This document shows positions 18,172 through 29,511 of a DNA stretch of 64,000 nt, piece by piece (position 1 is the first letter of the stretch; the number at the start of each line of letters is the position of its first letter). The DNA comes from Grimontia sedimenti (GTDB lineage: Bacteria; Pseudomonadota; Gammaproteobacteria; Enterobacterales; Vibrionaceae), in assembly GCF_011045095.1 (NCBI RefSeq), contig NZ_JAALDL010000015.1, positions 1 through 64,000 of the forward strand. The letters are read 5' to 3'. Made by a program: the position numbers and the translations under genes. Under the pieces are notes generated by a model. The model saw only the letters and a list, made by a program, of their open reading frames with translations, was not told the DNA's origin and ran no database searches.

Positions 18172-20301
18172 TTATGCGTCAGCTTCTGGTTGTGCGTCAG
18201 TTTCTGAAGCTTCCGGCGCTTGCTCTACCGCTTCTTTCATTGACAGGCGGATACGACCCTGACGGTCGATTTCCAGAACCTTAACCTGTACTTCCTGACC
18301 CATTTCAACGTAGTCAGACACCTTCTCGATGCGCTTATCAGCAACTTGAGAAATGTGTACCAGGCCTTCTTTGGTGCCGATAACAGACACGAAGCAACCG
18401 AAGTCTACGATACGGGTAACTTTACCAGTGTAGATACGACCTACTTCCACTTCTGCAGTCAGCGCTTCGATACGCGCGATAGCCGCTTTCGCTTTCTCGC
18501 CGTCGGTTGCTGCGATCTTCACAGTACCGTCGTCTTCAATTTCGATAGTGGTTTCAGTTTCTTCAGTCAGCGCACGGATAACCGCACCGCCTTTACCGAT
18601 AACATCTTTGATCTTCTCTGGGTTGATCTTGATGGTATGGATACGTGGTGCGAACTCAGAGATATCATCACGTGCAGAAGAGATAGCCTGATCCATTACG
18701 CTCAGGATGTGCAGACGCGCACCTTTTGCTTGATTCAGAGCGATCTGCATGATCTCTTTGGTGATACCTTCGATCTTGATGTCCATCTGCAGTGCAGTCA
18801 CACCGTCGTCAGTACCCGCAACTTTGAAATCCATGTCGCCCAGGTGGTCTTCGTCACCCAGGATGTCAGACAGAACAACAAAATCTTCGCCTTCTTTCAC
18901 AAGACCCATCGCGATACCCGCAACAGATTTCTTGATTGGCACACCTGCGTCCATCAGCGCCAGCGATGAACCACAAACAGAAGCCATTGAAGAAGAACCG
19001 TTAGATTCAGTGATTTCAGATACTACGCGAACTGTGTACGGGAACTCTTCCTGAGATGGCATCACTGACTGGATACCACGCTTCGCCAGTTTACCGTGGC
19101 CGATTTCGCGACGCTTAGGAGAGCCAACAAAGCCGGTCTCACCTACACAGTATGGAGGGAAGTTGTAATGGAACAGGAAGTTATCCGTTGTTTCACCAGT
19201 GATTGAGTCGATGATTTGCGCATCGCGCTGAGTACCCAGAGTTGCCGTTACCAGCGCCTGAGTTTCACCACGGGTGAACAGTGAAGAACCGTGGGTACGC
19301 GGCAGAACGCCAGTACGAACGTCCAGCGCACGAACCATGTCTTTCTCACGGCCGTCGATACGTGGTTCACCAGCAATGATGCGGCTACGTACTACGTTCT
19401 TCTCAAGGCTGTAAAGCATGCCTTGGATTTCGCGTGCGTCCAGCGTCTCGTCTTGCTCAAGCAGTTGCTCTTTTACGCTTGACTTGATTTCGCCAACACG
19501 GTCGTAACGCGCCATTTTCTCAGTGATTTGGTACGCTTCGATGAATTGTGCCTCAGCCAGTTCAGCAACACGCGCTTTCAGCTCAGTGTTTACTTCCGGA
19601 GCAGTCCAATCCCAAGCTGGAGTAGCAACTTCTGCTGCGAACTCGTTGATAGCTTGAATAACCACTTGCTGTTGATCGTGACCGAACACAACCGCTTGCA
19701 GCATTTGCTCTTCAGACAGACGGTCAGCTTCTGATTCAACCATCAGAACTGCGCCTTCAGTACCAGCAACAACCAGATCCAGACGGCTGTTCTCAAGCTC
19801 AGTGTTGCTTGGGTTCAGTACCAACTCATCGTTGATGAAACCAACGCGTGCAGCACCGATTGGGCCGTTGAATGGGATGCCAGAAATCGCCAGCGCCGCA
19901 GAAGTACCAATCATGGTCACGATGTCTGGGCTAACGTTCGGGTTTACAGAAACCACAGTCGCGATAACCTGCACTTCGTTTTTGAAGTTGTCAGGGAACA
20001 GCGGACGGATTGGACGGTCGATCAGACGCGCAGTCAGGGTCTCACCTTCAGAAGGACGACCTTCGCGCTTGAAGAAACCACCTGGGATTTTACCTGCCGC
20101 GTAAGTACGCTCTTGGTAGTTAACAGTCAGTGGGAAGAAGTCTTGACCTTCAACCGCTTCTTTTTTACCAACAACAGAAACGAATACCGAAGTATCGTCC
20201 ATGCTAACCATAACTGCAGCAGTCGCCTGGCGAGCCATTACGCCAGTTTCCAAAGTCACGGTGTGGTTACCGTACTGGAACGTTTTTACGATTGGATTCA
20301 C
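18172..20301 (-). CDS. pnp: Polyribonucleotide nucleotidyltransferase (PNPase)
   Basis: 709 residues. Two RNase PH domains with an alpha-helical insert, then KH (about 555-610, with [11 protein letters not shown]) and S1 (about 620-690). It degrades RNA 3'-5' using phosphate as a homotrimer and is a degradosome component. The sequence [15 protein letters not shown] and the DFKVAGT segment mark the catalytic second PH domain. Co-directional with rpsO; a long hairpin in its leader suggests the RNase III/PNPase autoregulation known in E. coli. Confidence 0.97.
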   Translation of the reverse strand: MNPIVKTFQYGNHTVTLETGVMARQATAAVMVSMDDTSVFVSVVGKKEAVEGQDFFPLTVNYQERTYAAGKIPGGFFKREGRPSEGETLTARLIDRPIRPLFPDNFKNEVQVIATVVSVNPNVSPDIVTMIGTSAALAISGIPFNGPIGAARVGFINDELVLNPSNTELENSRLDLVVAGTEGAVLMVESEADRLSEEQMLQAVVFGHDQQQVVIQAINEFAAEVATPAWDWTAPEVNTELKARVAELAEAQFIEAYQITEKMARYDRVGEIKSSVKEQLLEQDETLDAREIQGMLYSLEKNVVRSRIIAGEPRIDGREKDMVRALDVRTGVLPRTHGSSLFTRGETQALVTATLGTQRDAQIIDSITGETTDNFLFHYNFPPYCVGETGFVGSPKRREIGHGKLAKRGIQSVMPSQEEFPYTVRVVSEITESNGSSSMASVCGSSLALMDAGVPIKKSVAGIAMGLVKEGEDFVVLSDILGDEDHLGDMDFKVAGTDDGVTALQMDIKIEGITKEIMQIALNQAKGARLHILSVMDQAISSARDDISEFAPRIHTIKINPEKIKDVIGKGGAVIRALTEETETTIEIEDDGTVKIAATDGEKAKAAIARIEALTAEVEVGRIYTGKVTRIVDFGCFVSVIGTKEGLVHISQVADKRIEKVSDYVEMGQEVQVKVLEIDRQGRIRLSMKEAVEQAPEASETDAQPEADA

Positions 20302-20368
20302 GAGAGATTCCTTGTAGTTGTGCGCGAATACGCGCGGTTTTACTTTTCTTTCAAAGGTCTCACCAATC

Positions 20369-20420
20369 GCGACTAATGAGAAAGTTTTCGCCTTGGCTGG
20401 AAAGCTTTCTCAATAGTCGC
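20369..20420 (-). promoter_or_regulatory. Long stem-loop in the pnp mRNA leader
   Basis: Two 21-nt arms (20369-20389 and 20400-20420) pair at 19 of 21 positions around a 10-nt loop, ~68 nt upstream of the pnp start. It resembles in place and size the RNase III-cleaved stem through which E. coli pnp is autoregulated. The rest of 20302-20701 holds no gene that I can support. Confidence 0.7.
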
Positions 20421-20644
20421 GACCTGATGGTCGACTTCGTTGACTGTGAGTCCGATGAAAGCGCCAACATTATACACGGCTACACGATGAACGGTAACGT
20501 GAGACCGTAAGTTTCGTGCGTAAATGCCACAAAAATCTACGGATGTTGAAGGTTTATCCACAATTGCCCTTTTAAGCATTGTGAGGGAAGCGCACCGAAG
20601 GCTAAGCCTAGTCGAAGGGAGGAGGTTTCGGGGAGCAAAAACGA

Positions 20645-20671
20645 GAAAAGGAGCCACAAGGGCTCCTTTTC
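20645..20671 (-). terminator. Terminator between rpsO and pnp
   Basis: AAAAGGAGCC / GGCTCCTTTT stem with a 5-nt loop, followed on the minus strand by a T run. Probably partial, as pnp is usually also read from rpsO. Confidence 0.82.
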
Positions 20672-20701
20672 GGAATGCGATACTTAAAAGCCAGAGGCTT
20701 A

Positions 20702-20971
20702 TTAGCGGCGCAGACCCAGACGCTTGATCAGATCCAGGTAACGGTCAGCATCTTTACCTTTCAGGTAGTCAAGAAGCTTACGACGGCGAGAAACCATGCG
20801 CAGCAGACCGCGACGGCTGTGGTGGTCACCTTTGTGCTCAGCGAAGTGGCCTTGCAGGTGGTTGATAGAAGCAGTCAGCAGAGCTACTTGTACTTCTGGA
20901 GAACCAGTGTCGTTTGCGCCTTGCGCGTATTCAGCAACGATTGCTGCTTTAGTTTCTGCATTCAGAGACAT
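20702..20971 (-). CDS. rpsO: Small ribosomal subunit protein uS15
   Basis: 89 residues, the exact family length, with the conserved [26 protein letters not shown] and RRRKLLDYL segments. It binds 16S rRNA in the platform. A strong promoter lies upstream at 21046-21074. Confidence 0.98.
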   Translation of the reverse strand: MSLNAETKAAIVAEYAQGANDTGSPEVQVALLTASINHLQGHFAEHKGDHHSRRGLLRMVSRRRKLLDYLKGKDADRYLDLIKRLGLRR

Positions 20972-21045
20972 AGTCTTTTCCTAAATGTAAAAGGTTTTAA
21001 TTTGTGTCAGCCAATCTCTGATTCAGCCGACACCCGAGGCGGCGA

Positions 21046-21074
21046 ATTCTACAGCGATTCCCAACATAAGGCAA
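21046..21074 (-). promoter_or_regulatory. Sigma-70 promoter of rpsO
   Basis: Minus strand: TTGCCT, 17-nt spacer, TAGAAT, ~75 nt upstream of the rpsO start. Confidence 0.7.
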
Positions 21075-21102
21075 CCGCTGCAGGCTTCATCACGCCATAA
21101 AT

Positions 21103-22053
21103 TTATACGTCGTGCGTACGCACCAAACGGCGCGGCTTCAACATGCCTTCAGCATCGATTTCACCGACACCGATAAAGGTATTGTCTTCACCCATGGTCA
21201 CACGGACGACTTCGCCTTCAGCTGGCGCATTGGGGATTTGAACCGCCTGACCTTGCAGTGCGTAACTCGCCACCACTGGCAGCAGGTTCACTTCACGCAA
21301 ATCCTGTACAGCAGTATCCAATGGCAGAAGCAGTGGATCCAGCAGCTCACGCGGCTGAATGTCTTGCTCGCGCGCTTGTTCAAGCAGTGCTTCCAGCTGC
21401 TCAAGCGTCACCATTTTCTCATATGGATAGCCTGAAACGCCGGTACGGCGCAGCATAGTCACGTGCGCACCACAGCCCAGCATCTCGCCCAGATCGTCAA
21501 CGATAGTGCGGATGTAAGTGCCCTTCGAGCAATGGACTTCCATCTCGACTTCCTGGCCTTCAAAGCGCAGCAGCGAGATTTCGTACACAGTGATCTTACG
21601 GGCTTCACGCGGTACTTCAATGCCTTTGCGTGCGTATTCGTACAGCGGCTTACCCTCGTACTTCAATGCCGAAAACATAGAAGGAACCTGCATGGTTTCA
21701 CCGCGGAACGACGCAATGCTGCGCTCCAGATCACCCATGTTCACTTTCACTTCACGGGTTTCAACCACTTCACCGTCAGAGTCTGAGGTGTTCGTGCGCT
21801 CGCCAAGCTTGGCAATCACACGGTAGCGCTTGTCAGAATCGAGAAGGAACTGCGAGAACTTGGTCGCTTCACCGAAGCAAATTGGCAGCATACCGGTTGC
21901 CAATGGATCCAACGCACCGGTATGGCCTGCTTTTTCAGCGAAGTAGATGTTTTTTACTTTCTGTAGTGCGGAGTTCGATGTAATGCCTGTCGGCTTATCC
22001 AGCAGGATAATGCCGTCGACAGGGCGTCCGCGACGACGAGGACGGCGACCCAT
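21103..22053 (-). CDS. truB: tRNA pseudouridine-55 synthase TruB
   Basis: 316 residues. Motif [14 protein letters not shown] contains the catalytic Asp (about residue 48), and KGTYIRTI and the C-terminal PUA-like region are present. It makes pseudouridine 55 in the T-loop of tRNAs. The start overlaps the rbfA stop (TAATG on the minus strand). Part of the rimP-nusA-infB-rbfA-truB block. Confidence 0.97.
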   Translation of the reverse strand: MGRRPRRRGRPVDGIILLDKPTGITSNSALQKVKNIYFAEKAGHTGALDPLATGMLPICFGEATKFSQFLLDSDKRYRVIAKLGERTNTSDSDGEVVETREVKVNMGDLERSIASFRGETMQVPSMFSALKYEGKPLYEYARKGIEVPREARKITVYEISLLRFEGQEVEMEVHCSKGTYIRTIVDDLGEMLGCGAHVTMLRRTGVSGYPYEKMVTLEQLEALLEQAREQDIQPRELLDPLLLPLDTAVQDLREVNLLPVVASYALQGQAVQIPNAPAEGEVVRVTMGEDNTFIGVGEIDAEGMLKPRRLVRTHDV

Positions 22054-22445
22054 TACTCTTCTTCTCCGTTTTCATCCACACGGCGCTCTTCGTCTGATTT
22101 CACGGCTTGAGAAACCAAGTTGGAGATACGCATACCTTCGGTCAGTGATTCATCAAAGAAGAAAGTAATTTCAGGAGTGACACGCAGACGAATCGCTTTG
22201 CCCAGCAGGCTTCGGATGTAGCCAGTTGCTTCTTGAAGCGCTTCCAGACCGCCTTGCGGGGTTTGCTCACCCATCGTCAGGAAAGTCACGAATACTTTTG
22301 CGTAAGCCAGGTCCCGGGACACTTCGACGCCGGAAACTGTGACCATACCAATGCGTGGGTCTTTAATTTCGCGTTGCAGGATCAGGGCAATTTCTTTTTG
22401 CAGCTGCTGCGACACGCGTTGAGTGCGGCTAAATTCTTTTGCCAT
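22053..22445 (-). CDS. rbfA: 30S ribosome-binding factor A
   Basis: 130 residues; KH-like RbfA fold with [46 protein letters not shown] and [13 protein letters not shown]. Needed for late 30S maturation and cold adaptation. A G-rich inverted repeat (22471-22498) without a T run separates it from infB. Confidence 0.97.
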   Translation of the reverse strand: MAKEFSRTQRVSQQLQKEIALILQREIKDPRIGMVTVSGVEVSRDLAYAKVFVTFLTMGEQTPQGGLEALQEATGYIRSLLGKAIRLRVTPEITFFFDESLTEGMRISNLVSQAVKSDEERRVDENGEEE

Positions 22446-22530
22446 AACGCTCTTCTCTCATAAGAAATGGGGGGAAAGCGCTGAGCACTTCCCCCCATGG
22501 TGTTTATAAACAACCTGTTACAGTCGGTTA

Positions 22531-25229
22531 TTATTCGATAGTACGTTTCACTTCGACGATTTCGAACACTTCGATTTGGTCGCCTACACGTACATCGTTG
22601 TAGTTCTTAACGCCGATACCACACTCGTAACCTTTCGCCACTTCTTGTACGTCGTCTTTGAAGCGACGCAGTGACTCAAGTTCACCTTCGTAGATAACCA
22701 CGTTATCGCGCAGTACGCGGATTGGGTTGTTACGCTTGATGGTACCTTCAGTAACCATACAGCCTGCAATTGCGCCCAGTTTCGGTGATTTAAACACGTC
22801 ACGTACTTCTGCCAGACCCATGATTTCTTGTTTGAACTCAGGTGCCAGCATGCCGCTCATCGCTTGTTTAACTTCGTCAATCAGTGCATAAATCACTAGT
22901 AGTAACGAAGATCCAGGCTTTCAGTGTCGATGGTCTTACGTGCAGATGCATCAGCACGTACGTTAAAGCCAACCAGAATCGCGTTCGATGCTGCTGCCAG
23001 TACTGCGTCAGTTTCAGTGATTGCGCCCACACCAGAGCCAACAATCTTCACTTTCACTTCGTCAGTAGACAGTTTCACCAGTGAGTCAGCAATCGCTTCA
23101 ACCGAACCTTGTACGTCTGCTTTCAGAACGATGTTCAGTTCAGACACTTCGCCTTCAGCCATGTTAGAGAACATGTTCTCCAGCTTCGCTTTCTGCTGGC
23201 GAGCCAGTTTCACGTCGCGGAACTTGCCTTGGCGGTACAGTGCAACTTCACGTGCTTTACGCTCGTCACGTACAACAGTTGCTTCGTCACCCGCTTGAGG
23301 AACACCTGACAGACCCAGTATCTCCACAGGGATAGAAGGACCTGCTTCTTCAATCTCTTTACCGTTCTCGTCGCGCATCGCACGAACACGACCATATTCC
23401 AGGCCACACAGAACGATATCGCCACGCTTCAGTGTACCTTCCTGAACCAGAACAGTTGCTACCGGACCACGGCCTTTATCCAGACGTGATTCAACAACCA
23501 CACCACTCGCCATGCCGTCGCGTACTGCTTCAAGTTCCAGAACTTCTGATTGCAGCAGGATAGCTTCCAGCAGCGCATCAATGTTCAGACCTTGCTTCGC
23601 AGAAACGTGAACAAACATGTTCTCGCCGCCCCAGTCTTCCGGGATAACGTTGTGCTGTGCCAGCTCATTCTTCACTTGATCTGGGTTAGCCGCTTCTTTA
23701 TCGATCTTGTTCACTGCAACAATCAGAGGAACTTCAGCCGCTTTCGCGTGCTGGATTGCCTCGATAGTCTGTGGCATTACGCCATCGTCTGCAGCAACAA
23801 CAAGAACAACGATGTCCGTTGCTTTCGCACCACGAGCACGCATAGACGTAAACGCTGCGTGTCCAGGAGTATCCAGGAAGGTGATCATGCCATTGTCGGT
23901 TTCAACGTGGTATGCACCAATGTGCTGGGTAATACCACCCGCTTCGCCCGATGCAACGTGCGCTTTACGGATGTAGTCCAGCAGCGACGTCTTACCGTGG
24001 TCAACGTGACCCATGATAGTAACAACTGGCGCGCGTGGTTCACGAACCGCATCACCGTCACGATCTGACAGTACTGCTTCTTCCAGCTCGTTTTCTTTGC
24101 GAAGAACAACCTTATGGCCCATTTCTTCAGCAACCAGTTGTGCGGTTTCCTGATCAATAACCTGGTTGATGGTTGCCATAGCACCCATCTTCATCATGGC
24201 CTTGATCACTTCCGTCGCTTTAACCGCCATCTTGTTAGCCAGTTCAGCAACAGTGATGGTTTCACCGATTTCTACGTCACGGTTAACTTTCTGCGCAGGT
24301 CGTTGGAAGCCGTGCTGCATAGAGGTTGGCTTAGCCATACGGCCTTTGATCTTTCCACCCTTACCACCGCGTGGACGAGAAGATGAAGAGTCATCTTTCT
24401 CTTGTGCAGACTTTTTCTTCTTACGACGACGTGGTGCAGCTTCTTGACGGCGATCTGCCTCATCTTCTGCTTCACGTGCGTATTTCGACGTCGTGGTGTG
24501 GTGATCAGCTGTTTCCATTACTTCAACAGCAGCTGCGTCTTGTTGACTCCAGCGCTCTTCGTTCAATTCTGCCATTTTGCGTGCCTCTTCTAGCTGGCGC
24601 TGACTTTCTTCTTCAGCTTTACGCTTGGCTTCCTCTTCCTGGCGACGCTTGAGTTCATCAGCTTCTTTCTTTGCTTGCGCCTCAGCTGCTTCACGAGCTG
24701 CGGTTTCTTCCGCAGTTTCGTTCGAAGCTTTTGCTTTCTCAGCCGCAATACGTGCTTTTTCTTCTGCTTCGCGCTTGGCCTTCTCTTTAGCCTCACGTTT
24801 CGCTTTCTCTTCAGCTTCACGTTTCGCTACTTCTTCAGCTTCACGACGTGCCTTTTCCTCGGCTTCGCGTTGTGCTGCTTCTTCAGCTTCACGTTGTGCA
24901 GCTTCCTGAGCTACACGCTGTTCTTCCAGTTCACTGCGCTTCACGTAGGTGCGCTTTTTGCGCACTTCTACCTGAACATCCTTACTCTTTCCGCCAGCAC
25001 CTGAAACACTCAATGTGCTGCGTTTTTTGCGCTGTAACGTCAGTCGAGTTGGAGCGCTACCATCATCACCATGCTCACGCTTAAGGTGAGACAGTAAGGT
25101 TTGTTTCTCATCTTGGCTTACATTGTCGTCTGCCGATTTCTGAATGCCTGCATCTTGAAATTGCTTCAGCAAACGTTCTACCGGCGTGTCAATTTCGCTC
25201 GCCAGTGCTTTAACTGTAACCTCTGACAT
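22531..25229 (-). pseudogene. infB: Translation initiation factor IF-2, interrupted by a single-base frameshift
   Basis: The first frame (25229 to 22896, 777 residues) has the IF2-N domain, a Glu/Lys/Ala/Arg-rich linker (about 95-225), the GTPase domain (GHVDHGKTS near 406, DTPGH, NKID) and most of domains II-III, but stops right after LDLRYY. The second frame (22896-22531, 121 residues) continues with [10 protein letters not shown] and the rest of the C-terminal fMet-tRNA-binding region. One missing base in the serine codon at 22897 explains the break (Y-Y-S-V-I-Y in relatives). Full length would be ~899 residues, normal for Vibrionaceae. IF-2 is essential, so a sequence error is more likely than a true pseudogene. 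It lies in the nusA-infB-rbfA operon. Confidence 0.92.
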
Positions 25230-25250
25230 TCTGCTCCTCCTTTGCTGCGC

Positions 25251-26738
25251 TTAAGCTTCGTCGCTGAACCAGCAAATATTGCGCGCAGCCATAATCAGCT
25301 CGCCCGCTTTAACTTCATCCATTCCCTCGATATCCAGAAGATCATCTGTGCCTTGGTCAGCCAGATCTTCCAGAGTGCAAACGCCTTTCGACGCCAGGCG
25401 GAACGCCATTTCACGCTCCAAACCTTCCAGACCAAGCAAGTCTTCTGCCGGTTCTGCACCATCAAGGATTTCTTCTTTTGCCAACGCAATAGTGGTCAGT
25501 GCTTCTTTCGCACGGTTACGCAATTCATCAACGGTGTCTTCATCCAGACCATTGATTTCCAGTAGCTCTGCTGCTGGTACGTAAGCCACTTCTTCCAGCG
25601 TCGTGAAACCTTCTTCAACCAGCACTGCAGCGAAGTCTTCATCGATGTCCAGATGTTTGCTGAACAGTTCGATAGACTGACCTGCTTCTTCCTGGTGTTT
25701 CTTCTGAAGATCTTCCACGGTCATTACGTTCAATTCCCAGCCTGTCAGCTGAGACGCCAAACGTACGTTTTGACCGTTACGGCCGATAGCCTGTGCCAGA
25801 TTGTCAGCTTCAACAGCGATATCCATCGTGTGGGTGTCTTCATCCACAATGATGGAAGCAACGTCTGCTGGTGCCATTGCGTTGATAACGAATTGCGCTG
25901 GGTTATCGTCCCACAGCACGATGTCGATACGTTCGCCGCCCAACTCACCAGATACTGCCTGTACACGCGCACCACGCATACCCACACACGCACCTACTGG
26001 GTCGATACGCTTGTCGTTGGTTTTCACCGCGATTTTTGCACGAGAGCCCGGGTCACGAGCCGCGCCCATCACTTCGATCATCTCTTCGCCGATTTCTGGC
26101 ACTTCAATGCGGAACAGTTCGATCAGCATTTCTGGCTTTGAACGGGTCATGAAAAGCTGGAAACCGCGCGCTTCTGGGCGTACAGCATACAGCAAACCAC
26201 GAACGCGGTCGCCTGGGCGGAAGTTTTCACGTGGCAGTTGATCGTCACGCTGGATTGCCGCTTCTGCGTTGTTACCCAGGTCAACGATAATCACATCGCG
26301 GTTAACTTTCTTAACCACACCGGTGATCAGCTCACCTTCGTTGTCCATGAACTGCTCAACCACTTGAGCACGCTCTGCTTCACGTACTTTCTGCACGATC
26401 ACTTGCTTAGCAGTTTGGGTTGTGATGCGGTCGAACGTCACTGATTCGATTTCATCTTCAACGAAACCACCCAGATCCAGTGTCTCATCTTCAAATTGTG
26501 CCGCTTCCAACGTGATTTCACGGGTCGGTAGCGCCACTTCTTCTACCACCAACCAGCGGCGGAAGGTGTCAAACTCACCAGTTTTACGATCGATAGCAAC
26601 ACGTACATCGATGTCAGCTTCGTATTTTTTCTTTGTAGCTGTAGCCAGCGCCGTTTCCAGTGCTTCAAAAATGCGCTCACGTGGAACTGCTTTTTCGTTG
26701 GATACCGCTTCTACGACAGCCAAGATTTCTTTGTTCAT
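25251..26738 (-). CDS. nusA: Transcription termination/antitermination protein NusA
   Basis: 495 residues with an N-terminal RNAP-binding domain (1-~130), S1 (~135-200), two KH domains (~230-345; [13 protein letters not shown] and [12 protein letters not shown]) and two acidic repeat domains (AR1, AR2; ~360-490), the enterobacterial/vibrio architecture. It modulates pausing, termination and antitermination. Located between rimP and infB, with the 21-nt gap typical of the operon. Confidence 0.97.
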   Translation of the reverse strand: MNKEILAVVEAVSNEKAVPRERIFEALETALATATKKKYEADIDVRVAIDRKTGEFDTFRRWLVVEEVALPTREITLEAAQFEDETLDLGGFVEDEIESVTFDRITTQTAKQVIVQKVREAERAQVVEQFMDNEGELITGVVKKVNRDVIIVDLGNNAEAAIQRDDQLPRENFRPGDRVRGLLYAVRPEARGFQLFMTRSKPEMLIELFRIEVPEIGEEMIEVMGAARDPGSRAKIAVKTNDKRIDPVGACVGMRGARVQAVSGELGGERIDIVLWDDNPAQFVINAMAPADVASIIVDEDTHTMDIAVEADNLAQAIGRNGQNVRLASQLTGWELNVMTVEDLQKKHQEEAGQSIELFSKHLDIDEDFAAVLVEEGFTTLEEVAYVPAAELLEINGLDEDTVDELRNRAKEALTTIALAKEEILDGAEPAEDLLGLEGLEREMAFRLASKGVCTLEDLADQGTDDLLDIEGMDEVKAGELIMAARNICWFSDEA

Positions 26739-26759
26739 GAACTAATGCCTCATTTAACC

Positions 26760-27215
26760 TTAAAATGAAGGAACCAGGTTGGCCTTGGCGATATTGCTCA
26801 GGGCGAACGCTTCTTCGTTGCCATCGACCTTGATGGTGACGGTTTCGCCTTCGACAGAAAGAATTTCACCTTTCCACTTGCGGCGGTTCTGCATGGCCAT
26901 CTTCAGCACAATGTTCACTTCGTGGCCAACAAAGCGCTGATAATGTTCTGCTTTAAACAGTGGTCGCTCCAAGCCAGGAGACGACACTTCCAGGTTGTAA
27001 GCCACTGTAATTGGATCTTCGACGTCCATTACTGCACTAACCTGGCGGCTAACTTCAGCACAGTCTTCAACTGTGATGCCGTTTTCGTGATCAATATAGA
27101 TACGAAGGGTGGAGTGTTGTCCCGCACGAACAAACTCGAGCCCGACCAGTTCGTAATCTAATGCCTCTACAGGCGCTTCAAGCAAGGCGTGAAGCTGTTT
27201 CTCTAGTCCGGTCAT
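26760..27215 (-). CDS. rimP: Ribosome maturation factor RimP
   Basis: 151 residues. N-terminal domain with [13 protein letters not shown] and [24 protein letters not shown], then [10 protein letters not shown] and a C-terminal SH3-like domain. It assists 30S assembly. First protein gene of the nusA operon; two hairpins and tRNA-fMet lie upstream, as in E. coli metY-rimP. Confidence 0.96.
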   Translation of the reverse strand: MTGLEKQLHALLEAPVEALDYELVGLEFVRAGQHSTLRIYIDHENGITVEDCAEVSRQVSAVMDVEDPITVAYNLEVSSPGLERPLFKAEHYQRFVGHEVNIVLKMAMQNRRKWKGEILSVEGETVTIKVDGNEEAFALSNIAKANLVPSF

Positions 27216-27230
27216 ACAAACCCCAGAAAT

Positions 27231-27251
27231 AAAAAAAGGGCCTAAAAGCCC
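27231..27251 (-). terminator. Weak hairpin with T7 run upstream of rimP
   Basis: Minus strand GGGC-TTTTAG-GCCC followed by seven T. The stem is only 4 bp; it could act as a leaky terminator or attenuator between tRNA-fMet and rimP. Confidence 0.5.
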
Positions 27252-27284
27252 AGTTATCCATCCGAATGGTCATCTTCAGATAAC

Positions 27285-27307
27285 AAAAACCCCGAATGTC
27301 GGGGTTT
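27285..27307 (-). terminator. Terminator after tRNA-fMet
   Basis: ACCCCGA-ATG-TCGGGGT stem, T run on the minus strand, ~80 nt downstream of the tRNA 3' end. Confidence 0.8.
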
Positions 27308-27383
27308 AATGTAACTGGACCCTGATGTCATGATTTCTCATGACCAGTGACTGTTTTGGTCTCTATAAACAATCACCTCAAAG

Positions 27384-27460
<77 letters not shown>

Positions 27461-27534
27461 TCCGAACGGCGCACATTATATCGTCGCCTCATGCACTAAT
27501 TCAAGTGCGATGGCCTTATTCAGGACTTTTAAAT

Positions 27535-27621
27535 TGGTGCTGAGAGCGGGACTTGAACCCGCACGCCTGTTAAGGCACTGCCCCCTCAAGACAGCGTGTC
27601 TACCAATTCCACCACCTCAGC
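27535..27621 (-). tRNA. tRNA-Leu (GAG)
   Basis: 87 nt including CCA, with the long variable arm of a class II tRNA, anticodon GAG and T-loop GGTTCAAGTCC. It lies between secG and tRNA-fMet, matching E. coli secG-leuU. Confidence 0.94.
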
Positions 27622-27629
27622 GAAAGGTA

Positions 27630-27962
27630 TTAGTTCGGGATGTCGCTGTTGTTACCAGCAGCTGGCACATCACCTGACTGGATCTGTTCCACTGGAACAC
27701 TCAAGTCATCATATTCTCCGCCGGCATTGGTCTGCTTTGCAGTCAGATTACCTAGTACTAGGCTGAGAATAAAAAATATCGTCGCGAAGATCGCGGTCAT
27801 TCGGGTGAGGAAGTTTCCAGAGCCGCCAGAGCCAAACACAGTGTTTGATGCCCCAGCCCCAAATGAGGCTCCCATATCTGCGCCTTTACCTTGTTGAACC
27901 AGAACCAGGCCAATAACAGCAAGTGCGGCCAACAGATAAATCACAAGTAGAATTTCGTACAT
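27630..27962 (-). CDS. secG: Protein-export membrane protein SecG
   Basis: 110 residues from ATG 27962 (MYEILL...), preceded by AGGTGG; a GTG three codons upstream is unlikely. Two TM helices flank the conserved QQGKGADMGASFGAGASNTVFGSGG loop (middle part shown only). SecG is a non-essential subunit of the SecYEG translocon. The stop lies 8 nt before tRNA-Leu. Confidence 0.96.
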   Translation of the reverse strand: MYEILLVIYLLAALAVIGLVLVQQGKGADMGASFGAGASNTVFGSGGSGNFLTRMTAIFATIFFILSLVLGNLTAKQTNAGGEYDDLSVPVEQIQSGDVPAAGNNSDIPN

Positions 27963-28173
27963 GGGTTCCACCTATGTTCCAAATTGTTGAGCCAGATGAC
28001 CATTTCAAGCTCACCAGCGCAACTCCCATCATTGGGAGCGGGAGAATACTAACGAATGCCAGCAGGTGAAACAAGTGAAAAATGCAAAAAAACAGCACTT
28101 TTCATTTCGTTTGCACATCTTGTAACCAACCGGACACTCCCGCCCCATAACTATCCTTGTAAGGACTTTGAAA

Positions 28174-29511
28174 TTAGCAGTTTGCTTTCACTGCATCTGC
28201 AATTTCTAATGCGTAGGCTTTTACGTCTTCCGCATTTTCGCCTTCCACCATAACGCGGATCAGCGGTTCAGTACCAGACTTACGCAACAACACGCGACCT
28301 GTCTCGCCAAGTTTGGCTTCTACAGACGCTTTCGCTGACAGCACGGCGTCGGACTCCAGAGGATCGCTGTCACCACTAAAACGCACGTTTTCTAGTACTT
28401 GTGGGAACATGCTCATGCCATCGCACAACTCTTTCAGCGACATGCCAGTACCGACAACACTTGCCAACACTTGCAACGCCGCAACAATCGCATCTCCGGT
28501 CGTCACTTTATCCAGCAAAATAACATGACCTGAGTTTTCCGCACCGATCGTCCATCCGTTTTCCAACAGCTTTTCCATCACATAGCGGTCGCCCACTTTG
28601 GCTCGGGTAAATGGAATGCCAAGATTTTTCAGTGCCACTTCCATGCCCATGTTGGTCATCAACGTGCCCACTACCCCGCCTTTCAGTTCACCGCGGCGCA
28701 GTGACTCTCGGGCGATGATATAAGCGATCTGATCACCATCAACTTTGTTACCCTCATGGTCAACCATGATGACTCGGTCACCGTCACCATCGAAGGCGAT
28801 ACCCAGCATAGCTTGCTCTTCTACTACACGAGCCTGAAGCGCACGTACATCAGTTGCACCTACTTTATCGTTGATATTGGTACCATTCGGCTCAACACCC
28901 ATTGCGATGACATCTGCACCCAGCTCTTTAAACACGGAGGGTGCAATGTGGTAGGTCGCACCGTGGGCACAATCGATAACAATCTTCATACCCTTAAGGT
29001 TCATCTCGGAAGGGAAAGTGCCTTTACAGAATTCGATATAACGGCCTGCAGCATCGACAATACGTTTCGCCTTACCCAACTGCGCCGACTCTACACAGGT
29101 CAGTGGCTTTTCAAGCTCGGCTTCAATCGCAAGCTCGATTGCATCCGGCAGTTTGGTTCCTTCTGAAGAGAAGAACTTGATGCCGTTATCGTAATAAGGG
29201 TTGTGTGAAGCTGAAATCACAATCCCCGCTTCAGCGCGAAACGTTTGCGTTAGGTAGGCAATGGCAGGAGTTGGCATTGGCCCTGTAAAAGCAGCCTGCA
29301 GTCCCGCAGCTGAGAGTCCTGCTTCCAACGCTGATTCCAGCATGTAGCCAGAAATACGCGTGTCTTTACCAATCAGTACTTTCTTGGTGCCCTGCTGGCT
29401 CAGTACGCGACCCGCCGCCCAGCCAAGCTTAAGGATGAAATCAGGCGTGATTGGGAATTGGCCCACTTTACCGCGGACACCGTCAGTGCCGAAGTACTTA
29501 CGTTCTGTCAT
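28174..29511 (-). CDS. glmM: Phosphoglucosamine mutase GlmM
   Basis: 445 residues of the alpha-D-phosphohexomutase family: active-site serine loop [12 protein letters not shown] near residue 102, Mg site DGDGDR near 242, sugar loop GAENSGH, phosphate loop [10 protein letters not shown] near the C-terminus. It converts glucosamine-6-P to glucosamine-1-P for UDP-GlcNAc. The start overlaps the folP stop by 4 nt, the standard folP-glmM arrangement. The ~200 nt to secG hold a hairpin (CTCCC/GGGAG near 28024-28039) but no gene. Confidence 0.97.
   Translation of the reverse strand: MTERKYFGTDGVRGKVGQFPITPDFILKLGWAAGRVLSQQGTKKVLIGKDTRISGYMLESALEAGLSAAGLQAAFTGPMPTPAIAYLTQTFRAEAGIVISASHNPYYDNGIKFFSSEGTKLPDAIELAIEAELEKPLTCVESAQLGKAKRIVDAAGRYIEFCKGTFPSEMNLKGMKIVIDCAHGATYHIAPSVFKELGADVIAMGVEPNGTNINDKVGATDVRALQARVVEEQAMLGIAFDGDGDRVIMVDHEGNKVDGDQIAYIIARESLRRGELKGGVVGTLMTNMGMEVALKNLGIPFTRAKVGDRYVMEKLLENGWTIGAENSGHVILLDKVTTGDAIVAALQVLASVVGTGMSLKELCDGMSMFPQVLENVRFSGDSDPLESDAVLSAKASVEAKLGETGRVLLRKSGTEPLIRVMVEGENAEDVKAYALEIADAVKANC

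Noticed and set aside
18346-18969. 207-codon plus-strand ORF inside pnp
   Set aside because: Fully antisense to pnp, with odd composition and no ribosome site; a shadow of the coding strand's codon bias.
22531-22896. Separate small gene encoding a 121-residue IF-2-like protein
   Set aside because: It is exactly the missing C-terminus of IF-2 in the shifted frame and has no ribosome site of its own.
23550-24068. 172-codon plus-strand ORF inside infB
   Set aside because: Antisense to the IF-2 GTPase domain; no family resemblance.
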